Assembly (NCBI GenBank): GCA_049324835.1 | Contig: JBMOMT010000019.1 | Location: 62,001 to 126,000 of the forward strand | Source of the DNA: JBMOMT01 sp049324835 | GTDB lineage: Bacteria > Chloroflexota > Anaerolineae > CAYNKW01 | Direction: 5' to 3' | Length of the DNA: 64,000 nucleotides | In this document: in pieces, positions 26,301-34,413 of the stretch | Position numbering within the stretch: the first letter of the stretch is position 1 | Layout: the number at the start of each line of letters is the position of its first letter | Notes under the pieces: model-generated | Told to the model about the DNA's origin: nothing | Databases searched by the model: none | Seen by the model: the letters and a program-made list of their open reading frames with translations, nothing else | Translations under genes and position numbers: made by a program

Positions 26301-27493
26301 TAACGCATCCGTTCCAGCGTGCGCCGCACGGCATAAACGCTCGACGCAAAGCGGCGCTGGAGCATGGCCATGGTAAAACCCAACGCCCGGCCACGGGCCT
26401 GGTTTTCGTCGCTGGCCGCCCGGATCGATTGATCCTCCACGTAGCGGGTCAGTGCATCGTAGAACTCGTACTCGGCGCCATCCAGGTCAAAGGTGGTCGT
26501 GAGCACCTCTCGCTCGGTGAAGAGCTTCTTTACCACCCCCGTATCCGGGTCGGGGAAGGAGATCAGGGCCTCTTTGGTGCGCCGCAGATAGAACGGAGCG
26601 CTGTTACGCCGCATCGCCTCTTCCAGGCTGCGCACGTCACCGTATACGTCCTGATCGAGCAGGCTGAGAAACAGCGTAAAGTTGGCAGGATCGCCTTTGT
26701 GGGGCGTGGCCGTCATCAGCAGATAGTGGTCGGTCATGCCCGAGAGCTGCTCACCCAGCCTGTAGGCCAGCGTCTTTTTGGAAGGGCTGTAGGCGCTCAT
26801 CTGGTGCGCCTCATCCACCACGATCAGGTCCCAACGGCTGCGCATCAGGCTCTCGCGGGCATCCTCGATACGCGACACCCAGGAGATGGAGGTGATGGCC
26901 TGGTCTCGATCGTTCCAGGGATTCTGCCCATAACTGGCCCGCAGCACGTCGCCCTTGACGATGTCGAAGCGTTCCCGGAACTTGTCCAGCATCTCCCGCT
27001 GCCACTGAAAGCAGAGCTTGGCCGGGCTGACGATCAGCGTGCGTTTGACCAGGCCGCGGGCTTTGAGCTCTTTGATGAGTAACCCGGCCATGATCGTCTT
27101 GCCGGCGCCGGGGTCGTCGGCCAGCAGGAAGCGGATGCGCGGCAGTTTAACAAAGTACTCATAGACCGCCTCGAGCTGGTGCGGCAGAGGATCGATCCGC
27201 GCCACAGAGAGGGCAAAGAACGGGTCGTACTCGTAGGCCAGGGCCAGCCGCGCCGCTTCGATGCCCAGCTTGAACCGCTCTGGATCCCCATCCAGAGGCT
27301 CGCGCTGGGGGGAGATCTCCAAGATCGCCAGTTGGCTGGAGGAAAGCACGGGATCATACGACATGCCGCTTCTGACCCCTCGGCCAACGAGCTTGAGGGA
27401 ATCACCCATCGGTATGGTGATAATGACCTCAACCGGCTCGGGCAGGAAGGGGCCTCGTACGATAGCTTTGGGTGGAACGGCAGGTAGTGACAT
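23396..27493 (-). CDS. Large SNF2-type helicase with DUF3883-like and TOPRIM-like C-terminal domains
   Basis: 1365 aa from ATG 27493 (GGGAG seven bases upstream). Helicase motifs: Walker A LLADDPGAGKTIMAG near residue 130, DEAH box LIVVDEAHQMSA, motif III MTATPHKG, and motifs V/VI ATEAAGEGINLQF and NPVRLEQRMGRIHRYGQ. A DUF3883-like PD-(D/E)xK-type block (NRGFDLISRR, VRFIEVKGRAG) follows near residue 1040. The last about 195 residues begin YNILVEGLTDKLYLE and contain VVILDGDDAG, the Glu and DxD pattern of TOPRIM/OLD nucleases. It may track on DNA and cleave or unwind unmodified DNA with the DUF1156/DUF499 partners. DISARM-type helicases are related, but the full DISARM set is not present. Confidence 0.85.
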   Translation of the reverse strand: MSLPAVPPKAIVRGPFLPEPVEVIITIPMGDSLKLVGRGVRSGMSYDPVLSSSQLAILEISPQREPLDGDPERFKLGIEAARLALAYEYDPFFALSVARIDPLPHQLEAVYEYFVKLPRIRFLLADDPGAGKTIMAGLLIKELKARGLVKRTLIVSPAKLCFQWQREMLDKFRERFDIVKGDVLRASYGQNPWNDRDQAITSISWVSRIEDARESLMRSRWDLIVVDEAHQMSAYSPSKKTLAYRLGEQLSGMTDHYLLMTATPHKGDPANFTLFLSLLDQDVYGDVRSLEEAMRRNSAPFYLRRTKEALISFPDPDTGVVKKLFTEREVLTTTFDLDGAEYEFYDALTRYVEDQSIRAASDENQARGRALGFTMAMLQRRFASSVYAVRRTLERMRYRRKQILADPRDYLRRQMDIPEDFDELPEDEQMEIIDAIEEAAINFDPTALREDILQLGKLIDQANELEGREVESKLVRLKKLLTDEQVFSDPTMKVLIFTEHKDTLDYLAGDGRDGRPYGKLREWGLTLTQIHGSMKIGDRDTPGTRIYAEREFREKAQVLVATEAAGEGINLQFCWFMINYDIPWNPVRLEQRMGRIHRYGQEHDCLIYNFVAVNTREGRVLNRLLLRLDEIRKELGIDQVFDVVGEIFPSNRLDHLFREMYQQRTNVPSIEARIVEEVNPERFRAITESALEGLAKRDLNMAVITGKSAEARERGLVPEVIEAFFLRASPLAGLLPQQVRKDSHVYRVGRIPRHLLPLGARQEERFGRLGREYARIVFEKALLAQDATHEWVTPGHPLFEVVREYVAGQTADDLRRGVVLHDLNTEEPYRLDLFAASIKDGRGRTIHRKIFVARTAMDGALSIRQPTLFADLMPAPAAEIPKAPGDSNLPGRDEIEHALVEQALQPLLEQVAAERGRELKTIRSHVEISLNELIHRQNLQLADLILRQQQPDAPSGLAGLTAQAEAHLDELNNRLETRRAELEQESHFTIGDIQRLGRAWVLPHPERCSPELAPMRYDAGIERLAVEVATRHEEERGCVVQSVELENRGFDLISRRPHPHDAASFTEVRFIEVKGRAGVGHVLLSRNEYHMAQRLGDEYWLYVVYDCAAEPELHTIQNPAHLGWLPLGQVAHYQIDAPTVVAEAERQRAPRGAAQQAFQEYWDSRLAELGTYNILVEGLTDKLYLELAAERYRQAHGVDLLEGGAVRVLAGRGTKRLGPDFGVLQSLEPQGFRFVVILDGDDAGAMAAEAMSRFGAQKNRHFFQLARADFKDKGGKSWDVEIEDLLSQELVEGFVQQHPQAVEERLQRRDVVKFVINGKPVDREGQTCDYKMMLAEYACQHATLDDLKPLVDLLIQARKCLSLES

Positions 27494-27547
27494 GGTGACG
27501 CTCCCGCGACCTGGGAATTCTTTGGCCCATAAAGACACAGAACAGAA

Positions 27548-27576
27548 AACGCCCATCCCCTTGCGGTGGATGGGCC
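27548..27576 (-). terminator. Hairpin with T-tract upstream of the helicase gene
   Basis: On the minus strand GCCCATCC pairs with GGATGGGC followed by GTTTTC. It lies between the DUF433/DUF5615 pair and the helicase start and probably ends the upstream transcript, so the helicase needs its own promoter. Confidence 0.5.
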
Positions 27577-27589
27577 GTCGTGGTATAGT
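27561..27589 (+). promoter_or_regulatory. Sigma70-type promoter for a candidate small RNA
   Basis: TTGCGG (27561-27566), 17-base spacer, TATAGT (27584-27589). No protein gene follows on the plus strand; a strong terminator stands about 40 bases beyond the expected start. Confidence 0.45.
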
Positions 27590-27595
27590 GCCGAT

Positions 27596-27665
27596 ACCTG
27601 GGTGGCCCTCACCACCCTGGTCTTTCAGCCTCGGACTCTCGGGAAGGGCCGAGGCACTTTTTTTG
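27596..27665 (+). ncRNA. Candidate small structured RNA of about 70 nt
   Basis: Expected transcript from the 27561-27589 promoter. First hairpin: GGGTGG pairs with CCACCC (about 27599-27616). Second: GCCTCGG (27628-27634) pairs with CCGAGGC (27649-27655) followed by a run of seven T, a textbook intrinsic terminator. It runs antisense to nothing coding and is divergent from the helicase gene. No known RNA family was recognised. Confidence 0.4.
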
Positions 27666-27792
27666 TTATGGTATGAACATTATATCATCTCTGCCCACAT
27701 CCCGCAAGACAGTTATGTGTACTAAATACAAGAGCCCGGAGAAATTACTCCAGGCTCTCGTCGTCCAACGAGTCCATGCGCTCGGCCCGTTT

Positions 27793-28173
27793 TCACAATT
27801 GCCGGACGCGGATCCGCACCGTTCGCTCGCTGCGGGCGGCCACCACGATGAACGGCGCTCGCACGTCGAGCGTTTGTGCTGCAATGGTTTCCAGTGTTTC
27901 AACCGTGAACCCAGGACGGATGTGCCCCGGTCGCAGATAGATGATGCCGGTGAAAGGCTCCCCCTGAGCGATGGCCAGCGTGCCAAAGTCGCTGTCGTGC
28001 GTCAACACGACCCGCCCCGCCGCGTGCGCCAGGCGCATTACGCCGGCGTCACTCTGGCCAACCAGACCCTGTCCGGCGACAGACTGGATGTCGTGCCCTC
28101 GGTCGGCCAAAAAGCGCACCACCTCTGGGTGGACGTTTTCGTCGGCGAGCAGGGAAAAGTCGAGGGGATTCAC
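27793..28173 (-). CDS. DUF5615 PIN-like toxin
   Basis: 126 aa. N-terminal FSLLADENVHPEVVRFLADR and later VLTHDSDFGTLA carry the conserved acidic residues of the DUF5615/Mut7-C PIN-like family. Its GTG start overlaps the TGA stop of the DUF433 gene (GTGA), so the pair is translationally coupled. DUF433-DUF5615 pairs are regarded as toxin-antitoxin modules. Confidence 0.85.
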   Translation of the reverse strand: MNPLDFSLLADENVHPEVVRFLADRGHDIQSVAGQGLVGQSDAGVMRLAHAAGRVVLTHDSDFGTLAIAQGEPFTGIIYLRPGHIRPGFTVETLETIAAQTLDVRAPFIVVAARSERTVRIRVRQL

Positions 28174-28430
28174 ACCGCGACCTCAGCCGTCAAGACCACC
28201 TCGTTCTTGAGAAAACGCGCCGCGTAACGCAACGCCTCAGCAACACCCTCTGCGGTCAGTTGCGGGTAGGCTTCCAGAATGTCGTCGAGTGTCGCTCCGC
28301 TGGAATAGAGCTCCAGGATGAACTCTACGCTGATGCGCGTGCCCTTGACGCACGGTTTGCCGCCCAGGATAGCCGGATCAGAGGTAATGTTTTCAAACAT
28401 TTCGCTCTCCATCTCATCGTGCAGCCGCAT
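28170..28430 (-). CDS. DUF433 antitoxin
   Basis: 86 aa. SDPAILGGKPCVKGTRISVEF is the DUF433 hallmark, followed by the helix-turn-helix-like GATLDDILEAYPQLTAEGV. The ATG at 28430 has GGGAGG at ideal spacing; an inner ATG (28400) with GGAG is also possible and would match the usual family start (MFENITSDP). First gene of the pair with the DUF5615 toxin, probably an autorepressing DNA binder. Confidence 0.85.
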   Translation of the reverse strand: MRLHDEMESEMFENITSDPAILGGKPCVKGTRISVEFILELYSSGATLDDILEAYPQLTAEGVAEALRYAARFLKNEVVLTAEVAV

Positions 28431-28573
28431 AGGGATGTCCCTCCCCAGTGCCGGAGATTATACCACCCTTGCCCACTTCCGGCAAAGCCGCCTATTTGAC
28501 CACATACCCATGCCGCAGCCGACGTTCGATCACCCCCAGCAGCCTAAGGATCCGTAAAAATATAAATTCCCGT

Positions 28574-28650
28574 GTCACCCTGAGCGAAGCGAAGGGTCTC
28601 GTTCTACTCAAACGGGATTCTTCGCGCCCGTAAGGGCGCTCAGAATGACA
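28574..28650. repeat. Intergenic inverted repeat (CACCCTGAGCGAAGCG type)
   Basis: GTCACCCTGAGCGAAGCGAA at one side and CGCTCAGAATGACAG at the other form an imperfect long palindrome. This kind of interspersed element is frequent between genes in Chloroflexota and other environmental genomes (recalled, not checked). No coding potential. Confidence 0.5.
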
Positions 28651-28696
28651 GTGGCGGAAGTTATTCTTTTACAGACCCTAAAACAGCGTCACACAC

Positions 28697-28734
28697 GCAA
28701 AAAGCCCAATGGCAGTGCACACCGGGCTTTTTGC
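28697..28734 (-). terminator. Bidirectional intrinsic terminator
   Basis: GCAAAAAGCCC (28697-28707) pairs with GGGCTTTTTGC (28724-28734). T-runs stand on both strands. It lies 30 bases past the small minus-strand ORF ending at 28764. Confidence 0.7.
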
Positions 28735-28763
28735 TGACCCCTCACCGCGTTCAGGGTTTCGGC

Positions 28764-28922
28764 TCAGGGCTGGCCCGCTGGCCGAAGTGGTAGTATTTGG
28801 TCACCTGCACCACGCCAGGCATACAGGTCCCAGCCGAACCCGATCAGGCTCAGGATGAGCATGAGCACGACAGACAGCGTGGCGGCCGCCTCGACCAGCT
28901 CCGCGCCGCGTTTGTCGCGCAT
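28764..28922 (-). CDS. Small TadE-like membrane peptide or gene remnant
   Basis: 52 aa from ATG 28922: MRDKRGAELVEAAATLSVVL then MLILSLIGFGWDLYAW. The RGAELVEAA start and hydrophobic helix are like the TadE/TadG pilus-assembly N-terminus, but the conserved Glu after the helix is Gly and the rest of a TadE protein is absent. The same frame is open upstream back to a TAA, and a neighbouring frame (from 29167) holds an unrelated small ORF, so this is more likely debris than a working gene. Confidence 0.35.
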   Translation of the reverse strand: MRDKRGAELVEAAATLSVVLMLILSLIGFGWDLYAWRGAGDQILPLRPAGQP

Positions 28923-29303
28923 GGGTCGCCTGGCGTCGTCGTCGGTGACACCGGCATAGAGGGCGTATACGACAGGGTATTACTCGTCGGTGTAGCGCAG
29001 CAGGTATTGAGCCATCTGCCTGGCCTGGCCGCACTCCGCCGATCCTGTAGAGCACGCTCGATCACCGCATCAAGCTGCGTCTCGGCGAACTCGTAGGACT
29101 CGCCCTGGTCGAGATAGAGTGAGATGTACAGGATGGCCTTCTTGCCCCTCTCGCCTTTCTGGGTCATGAATGTGTTCCCTCTTCTCGACTCAATCGCTGG
29201 CGTTCTCGCTCCTCGATGGCAACCACTTTTGGAATCGATGCACTGCCAAGGGGTGGCAGTCAGGCCAAGACGATGCGGCTTGGAAAGCGGTGAGCAAACA
29301 CCC
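28923..29303. other. Gene debris and spacer between TadE-like remnant and PPOX gene
   Basis: A minus-strand frame from ATG 29167 (MTQKGERGKKAILYISLYLD) is plausible for about 45 residues and then loses codon character. No intact gene recognised. Confidence 0.3.
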
Positions 29304-30152
29304 TCAAAAGGTGACCGCCTCAAGGGGAACTGGGGGATAGATCTGCTGCGGTTTGGGCGGCATGGGACTGTAGACCCAGTCGATACGAACGCGCCCGCAG
29401 CGCACGCCAGCCAGCCGCCGGATGCCTTCGAATTCGCCGCGCAGCAGCACCGTCTCCATTTGTAGCGACATGCCAAAGATGGCCGCCGGCGCCCCGGCGG
29501 GGATGGCCGCCAGATCGTCGCCGAACGCGCCGGTGGCAAAGAGGATGTGCTCCGCATCGGCGGCCTGGGCCTGGATGGCGGGGATGACCACCGGATAACC
29601 ATCGCCACCGACGTAGGCCACGAATTTTAAATTGTCGAGCTTGTTCAGCAGCGCCCGCGTCCAGGGGTTGAGCGCCTCCGCCGCGCTGCCCTTGCCCGCC
29701 AGCGCCCGGGCGGCCATCGTTTGCACAGCAGCCCACACCACCCGACCCATGGGCAGCGCCCGCCGGCCCGAATGGGCCACCAGGTCCAGGTAGTAGACGG
29801 TGTGCACGCCAAAGTAGGCGTTGTAGCGGAACATGGGCGTGCTGTTGTACCTCTCGAACTCGGGGCCCTGGCTGGCAGTGTGGGTGAAATGGGCTGTGCC
29901 CCGCCACATCTGTTTATCCAGGGTCATCACCAGCCAGCCGATTTTGGGATTCTGGCGGATGAACTGTTTGCTCGCGCCCTCGGTGAACTGCCCAAACGTC
30001 ATCTGGGTGGGCGTATTGGCCTGCAGGCTGGCCAGTAGCGTCAGGTGAGGCAGCCCCTCGGAGTTGACCGTTGCCAGCAGCCCGACTTTCATCGCCGCCG
30101 ACAGGGCCTGGATGTCGGCCTCTGAAAAGGTCTTGAGCGCCTCGGTGGTCAT
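29304..30152 (-). CDS. Pyridoxamine-5'-phosphate-oxidase-like (split-barrel flavin) protein
   Basis: 282 aa. Residues 20-100 have the split-barrel pattern (MKVGLLATVNSEGLPHLTLL; QFTEGASKQFIRQNPKIGWL). The second half repeats a barrel-like order (LKFVAYVGGDGYPVVIPAIQ). Such proteins bind FMN, F420 or heme. The ATG overlaps the stop of the glycyl-radical activase (TAATG), so it is the third gene of that operon and may supply or repair redox cofactor for it. Substrate unknown. Confidence 0.75.
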   Translation of the reverse strand: MTTEALKTFSEADIQALSAAMKVGLLATVNSEGLPHLTLLASLQANTPTQMTFGQFTEGASKQFIRQNPKIGWLVMTLDKQMWRGTAHFTHTASQGPEFERYNSTPMFRYNAYFGVHTVYYLDLVAHSGRRALPMGRVVWAAVQTMAARALAGKGSAAEALNPWTRALLNKLDNLKFVAYVGGDGYPVVIPAIQAQAADAEHILFATGAFGDDLAAIPAGAPAAIFGMSLQMETVLLRGEFEGIRRLAGVRCGRVRIDWVYSPMPPKPQQIYPPVPLEAVTF

Positions 30153-31129
30153 TACATTCCTCCCAACTCTTGAGTGGCCCGGGTCGCCCCGGTGGCGACG
30201 ACGATGCCCGGCGTCACGCCCGATCCACTGGCCCTGGCTGCCAACTCGTCCAATTCCTGCGCCGTCAATAGCGGCGTATCACCATAGCGCCAGTCCAGAC
30301 CCAGGCGGCGGTATTTGTCGCGGCAGAGGTTGTTAAAAGCGCACAGCTCCCAACGTTCGGCCAGCCCGTCGAGCTGGGCGGCGATGTATGCCCCCAGGCC
30401 GAGCAGGTTCTCGCGGCGGGCGGTGGCGCCGGGGATGAGCGGTGTGCGTAGCCACAGCCGCGTCTGCGGGGCGCGCCGGGTGATGTGCTGGCGCACCAGG
30501 CACAGGGCCTCGAAAATGGCCTCGTTGCCCTGCCCGGTGAAGGCGCGGTGCCGGGCGGTATCGATCTCTTTGAGGTCAAAGAGCACCAGGTCGACGTGGG
30601 GCAGCACCTTTTCCAGGCTGGCCGGCGAGGCCAGGCCGCAGGTGTCCAGCGCGGTGGTGATGCCCTCCGCCCGCACGCGCGCCAGGAACTCGGCCACGAA
30701 CCCGGCCTGCATCAGCGGCTCGCCGCCGGAGACCGTCACGCCGCCGCCCGACGTATCGTAATAGGCGCGGTCCTTGATCACCTCACGCACCAATTCATCC
30801 ACCGTGACGCGGGCGCCCAACAGTTCCAGGGCATTGGTCGGGCAGGCCTCGGCGCAGGCGCCGCAACCCTGGCAGCGCTCGCGGTCGATGCGCACGCCGT
30901 CGTCCGTCACTGCCAGGCAGCCGCTGGGGCAGGCGTCGAGGCAGGTGCGGCAGCCGATGCAGCGGTTCTCCAGCCACTGCACCTGCGGTCGGGACGACAG
31001 GCTCTCCGGATTGTGGCACCAGGCGCAGCGCAGCGGGCAGCCCTTGAAAAAGACCGTCGTGCGGATGCCGGGGCCGTCTTCTGTCGAAAGCCTTTGCAGG
31101 TGCAGAATTCGTCCAAGCTCGTCAGTCAT
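30152..31129 (-). CDS. Glycyl-radical enzyme activating protein (radical SAM)
   Basis: 325 aa from ATG 31129. Radical-SAM cluster FKGCPLRCAWCHNPES (CxxxCxxC), then two ferredoxin-type [4Fe-4S] motifs CIGCRTCLDACP and CQGCGACAEACP, then GGVTVSGGEPLMQ and DTCGL: the PflA-like order with the extra clusters found in activases of non-PFL enzymes. It uses SAM to abstract hydrogen from the glycine of the partner enzyme. It starts 11 bases after the glycyl-radical enzyme stop, so the pair is co-transcribed; oxygen-sensitive chemistry implies anaerobic growth. Confidence 0.93.
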   Translation of the reverse strand: MTDELGRILHLQRLSTEDGPGIRTTVFFKGCPLRCAWCHNPESLSSRPQVQWLENRCIGCRTCLDACPSGCLAVTDDGVRIDRERCQGCGACAEACPTNALELLGARVTVDELVREVIKDRAYYDTSGGGVTVSGGEPLMQAGFVAEFLARVRAEGITTALDTCGLASPASLEKVLPHVDLVLFDLKEIDTARHRAFTGQGNEAIFEALCLVRQHITRRAPQTRLWLRTPLIPGATARRENLLGLGAYIAAQLDGLAERWELCAFNNLCRDKYRRLGLDWRYGDTPLLTAQELDELAARASGSGVTPGIVVATGATRATQELGGM

Positions 31130-31139
31130 GGTGATGGGT

Positions 31140-33656
31140 TCACATCCGATGCGCCTCGCGGGTGATGATCTCGTCCTGCAGCTCTTTGCCGATGCTGGTG
31201 AAATAGGCATTGTAGCCGGTGACACGCACCAGCAGGTGTTTATAGTTCTCGGGGTGCCGCTGGGCGTCGCGCAGCATGTCGGCGTCGATCAGGTTGATCT
31301 GCAGCGCCGTGCCGCCGTTTTCGACGTAACCGCGCAGGAAGGCCTTGAATTTCTCCTTGTGCTCCGGGTCGCGCAGCAGCGACGGGCTGAAGGTCATGGT
31401 GTGGCTGCCGCCGTTGGGCAGCGAGTTGAGGAATTCGCCCCAGTCGCCGCCGCCGTTGGCGGCCTTGCCGCCCAGCACCTTACCCACCGAATTGACGTTG
31501 GCCGTCGGCCCCTCCGTGTCGGCCCCGTTGGAGGGGCAGAGGGCGTTGGACAGGAACTTGCCCTGGGGCCGACCGTCGGGGCTGGCCGGCAGGATGAAAC
31601 TATCGGCGATCCAATAGTTCCAGCTCAACATGCCGGGCCGGAACTGGCGGCCGGTAGTGCGGGTCTGGTGCTGCCAGGTCTCCCCGGCCCACAGATCCAT
31701 CACCTGGCGGGCCAGTTCGTCGGCCTGGTCGTCGTCGCGGCCATATTTGGGCGCCTTGTTGAGCGCCTGGGCCTGGAGCACGGCGTGACCCTGCCAGTTG
31801 TCCTTCAATGCCTGGATCAGTCCGGCCATGGTGCACAGCTTTTTGTCAAAGACCAGGTACTTGATCGCCAGCAGCGAATCGACGGTGGTGCCATAGGTCA
31901 CCGCCTCGACGGTGGCATACCATAGCTCGGGGCCGCCCTGGGTGATGTCCAGCCCCTTTTCAGCGCAGCCGCGCACCAGGCAGGAGAGGTAGGGCGTGGG
32001 CGAAAAGCGGGCCAGCACCGCCTCGGTGCGCTCGAACAGCGCGCAGATTTTGCCCACGATGAAACGCGTCTGGACGGCGTAGGCATTCCAGAACTGGTTC
32101 CAGGTCTGAAAGGCCGTGGCGTCGCCGGTGGCCGGCCCCCAGCGCCGGGGCGGCTCGGTCTTGCCGCTCATCGGATCGGTGAACGGGTGCAGGTCGTAGC
32201 CGCCGGTCAGCGCCAGCTCGACCGCCTTGAGCAGGTTGAGGTTGAGATCGACCGTGCCCGAGCGGTCGTTGCCGGCCATGGTGTTCTCCAGGCAGCCCAC
32301 CGGCGCATAGTCGTGGACGTTGCCCTCGTGGATCAGGTGCTCCACACCCGACAGCCTGGCCTGGCGCATCAAACCTGCCATCGAGCGCTCGTCGAAGTTG
32401 AGCAAAAAAGGCGCGCCCTGGCTGGCGGCGATCATGTCCACCAGTTTGTCGTAGAGGGCGTCGGGCGTGTGGCGATGCAGGCGCACGTTGGGTTTGGGCT
32501 CCAGGATGGGCGACAGCTCGTCGATGACCTCCAGCATGGCGTAGGTCAGGTCGTTGGTCAGGTCGGCGCCGCCGGCGCCCAAACCGCCCAGGGTGATGAG
32601 CTGCCCGTAGCCGGCGGTGATGCCCTGGTTGCCGCCGACGCGGATCATGGCGTCGTAGGCGGTGTTGGCGTGGAGCCAGAAACATTTCAGGATCTCTTTG
32701 CCGAATTCTCTATCCATGCCCTCGGCCAGCGACTTGGTCCATAGCGGGTACAAAAACTGGTCGATGCGGCCAAAGGAAACGCCGGGGCCGGGATAGTTCT
32801 CTTCGCTCATGATCAGCATGTGGGTCAGCCACAGCGCCTGCACGCCCTGCCAAAAGGTCTCGGCCGGCTGCCAGGGCACGCGGGCCAGGTTGTCGGCCAT
32901 CTGGCGCAGTTCGGCCCGGCGCGCCTCGTCCGCCTCGCGCCCGGCCAGGTCGAGGCAGAGTTGGCGATATTGAGCCGCCACGTCGCGGGCCATCGTCGCG
33001 GCGGTGAGCATCGCCCGCAGTTGGGCCCCTTTCCGGCCCTGCCTGTCGGCCTGGGGTAACGCGTCGTAGCGGGCTTGCACGTCGGCGTGGATCGCTTGCC
33101 AGCCGTGGCTGATGATCCGCTCGTAATCGGGGATGAGATGGCCGCTGGTGACGCCGGCGTTGCCATAACCGTGGTCGTGGAACCACTTGATCGCCTCGCG
33201 CGTGCCACCTTTGGCGTAGACCAACCTGGCGTACTCTTTGGCCTCGCCCTTGCTCAGGCAGGTGGAGGTCTGCACGTTAAAGCGCCCGCCGGCGATCAGG
33301 TCGCCGGGCAGGACTTCGTGGGGCAGGTAATGGATCATCACCTCCTCGACAAACCATGCCTTGCGCTCGGGCAGGCTCCACGACCAGAAATCGGGAGGGA
33401 GCGTCACCGGGCGGGCGGCCTGTTTGAAGGCGGCGCGGAAGGTGGAAAAGAAGGGGTAAGTCTCAGGCACGATGTAGTAGGGCAGCTCTTCGTACTGGAA
33501 ATCCCAGGGCGTGCCGGTGGTCCAGGAGGTCCACTCGTTGTTCCAGGCCCGGTCGAGGCCCTGAAAATAATAGTCCCGCAGCCATTGGATGCGCGGGGAG
33601 AGATTGTAGGGCTCTTTGACCCGGTATTTGGGAGCAGCACACGTCATGTCGCTCAT
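31140..33656 (-). CDS. Glycyl-radical enzyme (PFL/PflD family), substrate unassigned
   Basis: 838 aa from ATG 33656 (GGAGG six bases upstream). The C-terminal glycyl loop is intact (VRVTGYNAYFTSIGKELQDE, Gly about 35 residues from the end). The active-site Cys is in YAPVGCLENTM near residue 485. The family includes choline lyase, glycerol dehydratase, isethionate lyase and arylacetate decarboxylases, which usually show GCVEP or related loops; GCLEN does not match one I can name. Neighbours (PPOX protein, SDR-ThDP fusion, GPH transporter) do not identify the substrate either. The operon order is enzyme, activase, PPOX. Confidence 0.9.
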   Translation of the reverse strand: MSDMTCAAPKYRVKEPYNLSPRIQWLRDYYFQGLDRAWNNEWTSWTTGTPWDFQYEELPYYIVPETYPFFSTFRAAFKQAARPVTLPPDFWSWSLPERKAWFVEEVMIHYLPHEVLPGDLIAGGRFNVQTSTCLSKGEAKEYARLVYAKGGTREAIKWFHDHGYGNAGVTSGHLIPDYERIISHGWQAIHADVQARYDALPQADRQGRKGAQLRAMLTAATMARDVAAQYRQLCLDLAGREADEARRAELRQMADNLARVPWQPAETFWQGVQALWLTHMLIMSEENYPGPGVSFGRIDQFLYPLWTKSLAEGMDREFGKEILKCFWLHANTAYDAMIRVGGNQGITAGYGQLITLGGLGAGGADLTNDLTYAMLEVIDELSPILEPKPNVRLHRHTPDALYDKLVDMIAASQGAPFLLNFDERSMAGLMRQARLSGVEHLIHEGNVHDYAPVGCLENTMAGNDRSGTVDLNLNLLKAVELALTGGYDLHPFTDPMSGKTEPPRRWGPATGDATAFQTWNQFWNAYAVQTRFIVGKICALFERTEAVLARFSPTPYLSCLVRGCAEKGLDITQGGPELWYATVEAVTYGTTVDSLLAIKYLVFDKKLCTMAGLIQALKDNWQGHAVLQAQALNKAPKYGRDDDQADELARQVMDLWAGETWQHQTRTTGRQFRPGMLSWNYWIADSFILPASPDGRPQGKFLSNALCPSNGADTEGPTANVNSVGKVLGGKAANGGGDWGEFLNSLPNGGSHTMTFSPSLLRDPEHKEKFKAFLRGYVENGGTALQINLIDADMLRDAQRHPENYKHLLVRVTGYNAYFTSIGKELQDEIITREAHRM

Positions 33657-33813
33657 TTCCACCCTCCTGCAGATTCTTTGCTCTTTTTCTAACCCCTCAA
33701 CCCTGATGGCCGCAGTGCCTGTCTTGCATGGGGAGTCATGGCAGCAGGCAGAGTTTCTTCGAAGCCATTTGGAAAAACCAACGGCCATAGTATGTCAGAG
33801 ACCGGGTGAAAAG

Positions 33814-34413
33814 TCAAGCGACCAGGAACCACGTGGGAGCACAGATTTTTGGAATGGCCTTCGAAATGGCCACTCTTCCCGCAGGATACGCGCCGGGAAA
33901 AGCTGCAAGCGGGGCAGTGTTATCTGGCCGCCCGCTTTGGCGCGGCCCGGCTGCGCCGGGTTGGGCCAGCACCGCCCGGCGCGCCGCTGCCGGAGTGGCG
34001 GCCAATCCCACGCGTCCGGCAGTCGTCCACAGAGGCCGATCAAACGTCGCCAGTGTCACCGGTTCGCCCAGCGCATCCTGCCACACCGCCGCCGCAGCCA
34101 GGTGGACGGCGTCATAACCACGCAGGCCAAACTCCCAGGCGTAGGCATCGGCGCGGGTTACCGTCAATTCGCTGACCTGGATGCGCATCAGGTCGAGCCA
34201 CTCGCTCCGAAAGGCTTGCAGGCTGGCCCACGCCCCTGCGGACAAAAGAGCGCCCAGCCGCACCGCTTTGGCCAGCGCCGCCGCCACTTCCGCCCGACTG
34301 ATGAGCGCCGTGCCAACCACTTCTGCCTGGGAAATCACCTGGCTCACCTCCGCCGAACCGGGCTCGGCCACGTAACGCTTCACCAGCGCACTGGCATCCA
34401 GGTAGAGGATCAT
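33814..34413 (-). CDS. vapC: VapC-type PIN toxin
   Basis: 199 aa from ATG 34413, which overlaps the antitoxin stop. MILYLDASALVKRYVAEPGS is the classic VapC start (first Asp), LISRAEVAAALAKA holds the Glu, and LRGYDAVHLAAAA and TLATFDRPLW the later Asp residues. VapC usually ends near residue 135; the last 60 residues (Ala/Pro rich) have no family match and may come from loss of the original stop. Confidence 0.88.
   Translation of the reverse strand: MILYLDASALVKRYVAEPGSAEVSQVISQAEVVGTALISRAEVAAALAKAVRLGALLSAGAWASLQAFRSEWLDLMRIQVSELTVTRADAYAWEFGLRGYDAVHLAAAAVWQDALGEPVTLATFDRPLWTTAGRVGLAATPAAARRAVLAQPGAAGPRQSGRPDNTAPLAAFPGAYPAGRVAISKAIPKICAPTWFLVA

Noticed and set aside
15851..27493. Naming the cassette DISARM or BREX
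   Set aside because: No DUF1998 protein, phospholipase-D protein, PglZ or Lon-like gene is present; only the methylase-helicase logic is shared.
27548..27665. Both hairpins as one riboswitch for the helicase
   Set aside because: The strong terminator has its T-run on the plus strand, opposite to the helicase, so it cannot attenuate that gene.
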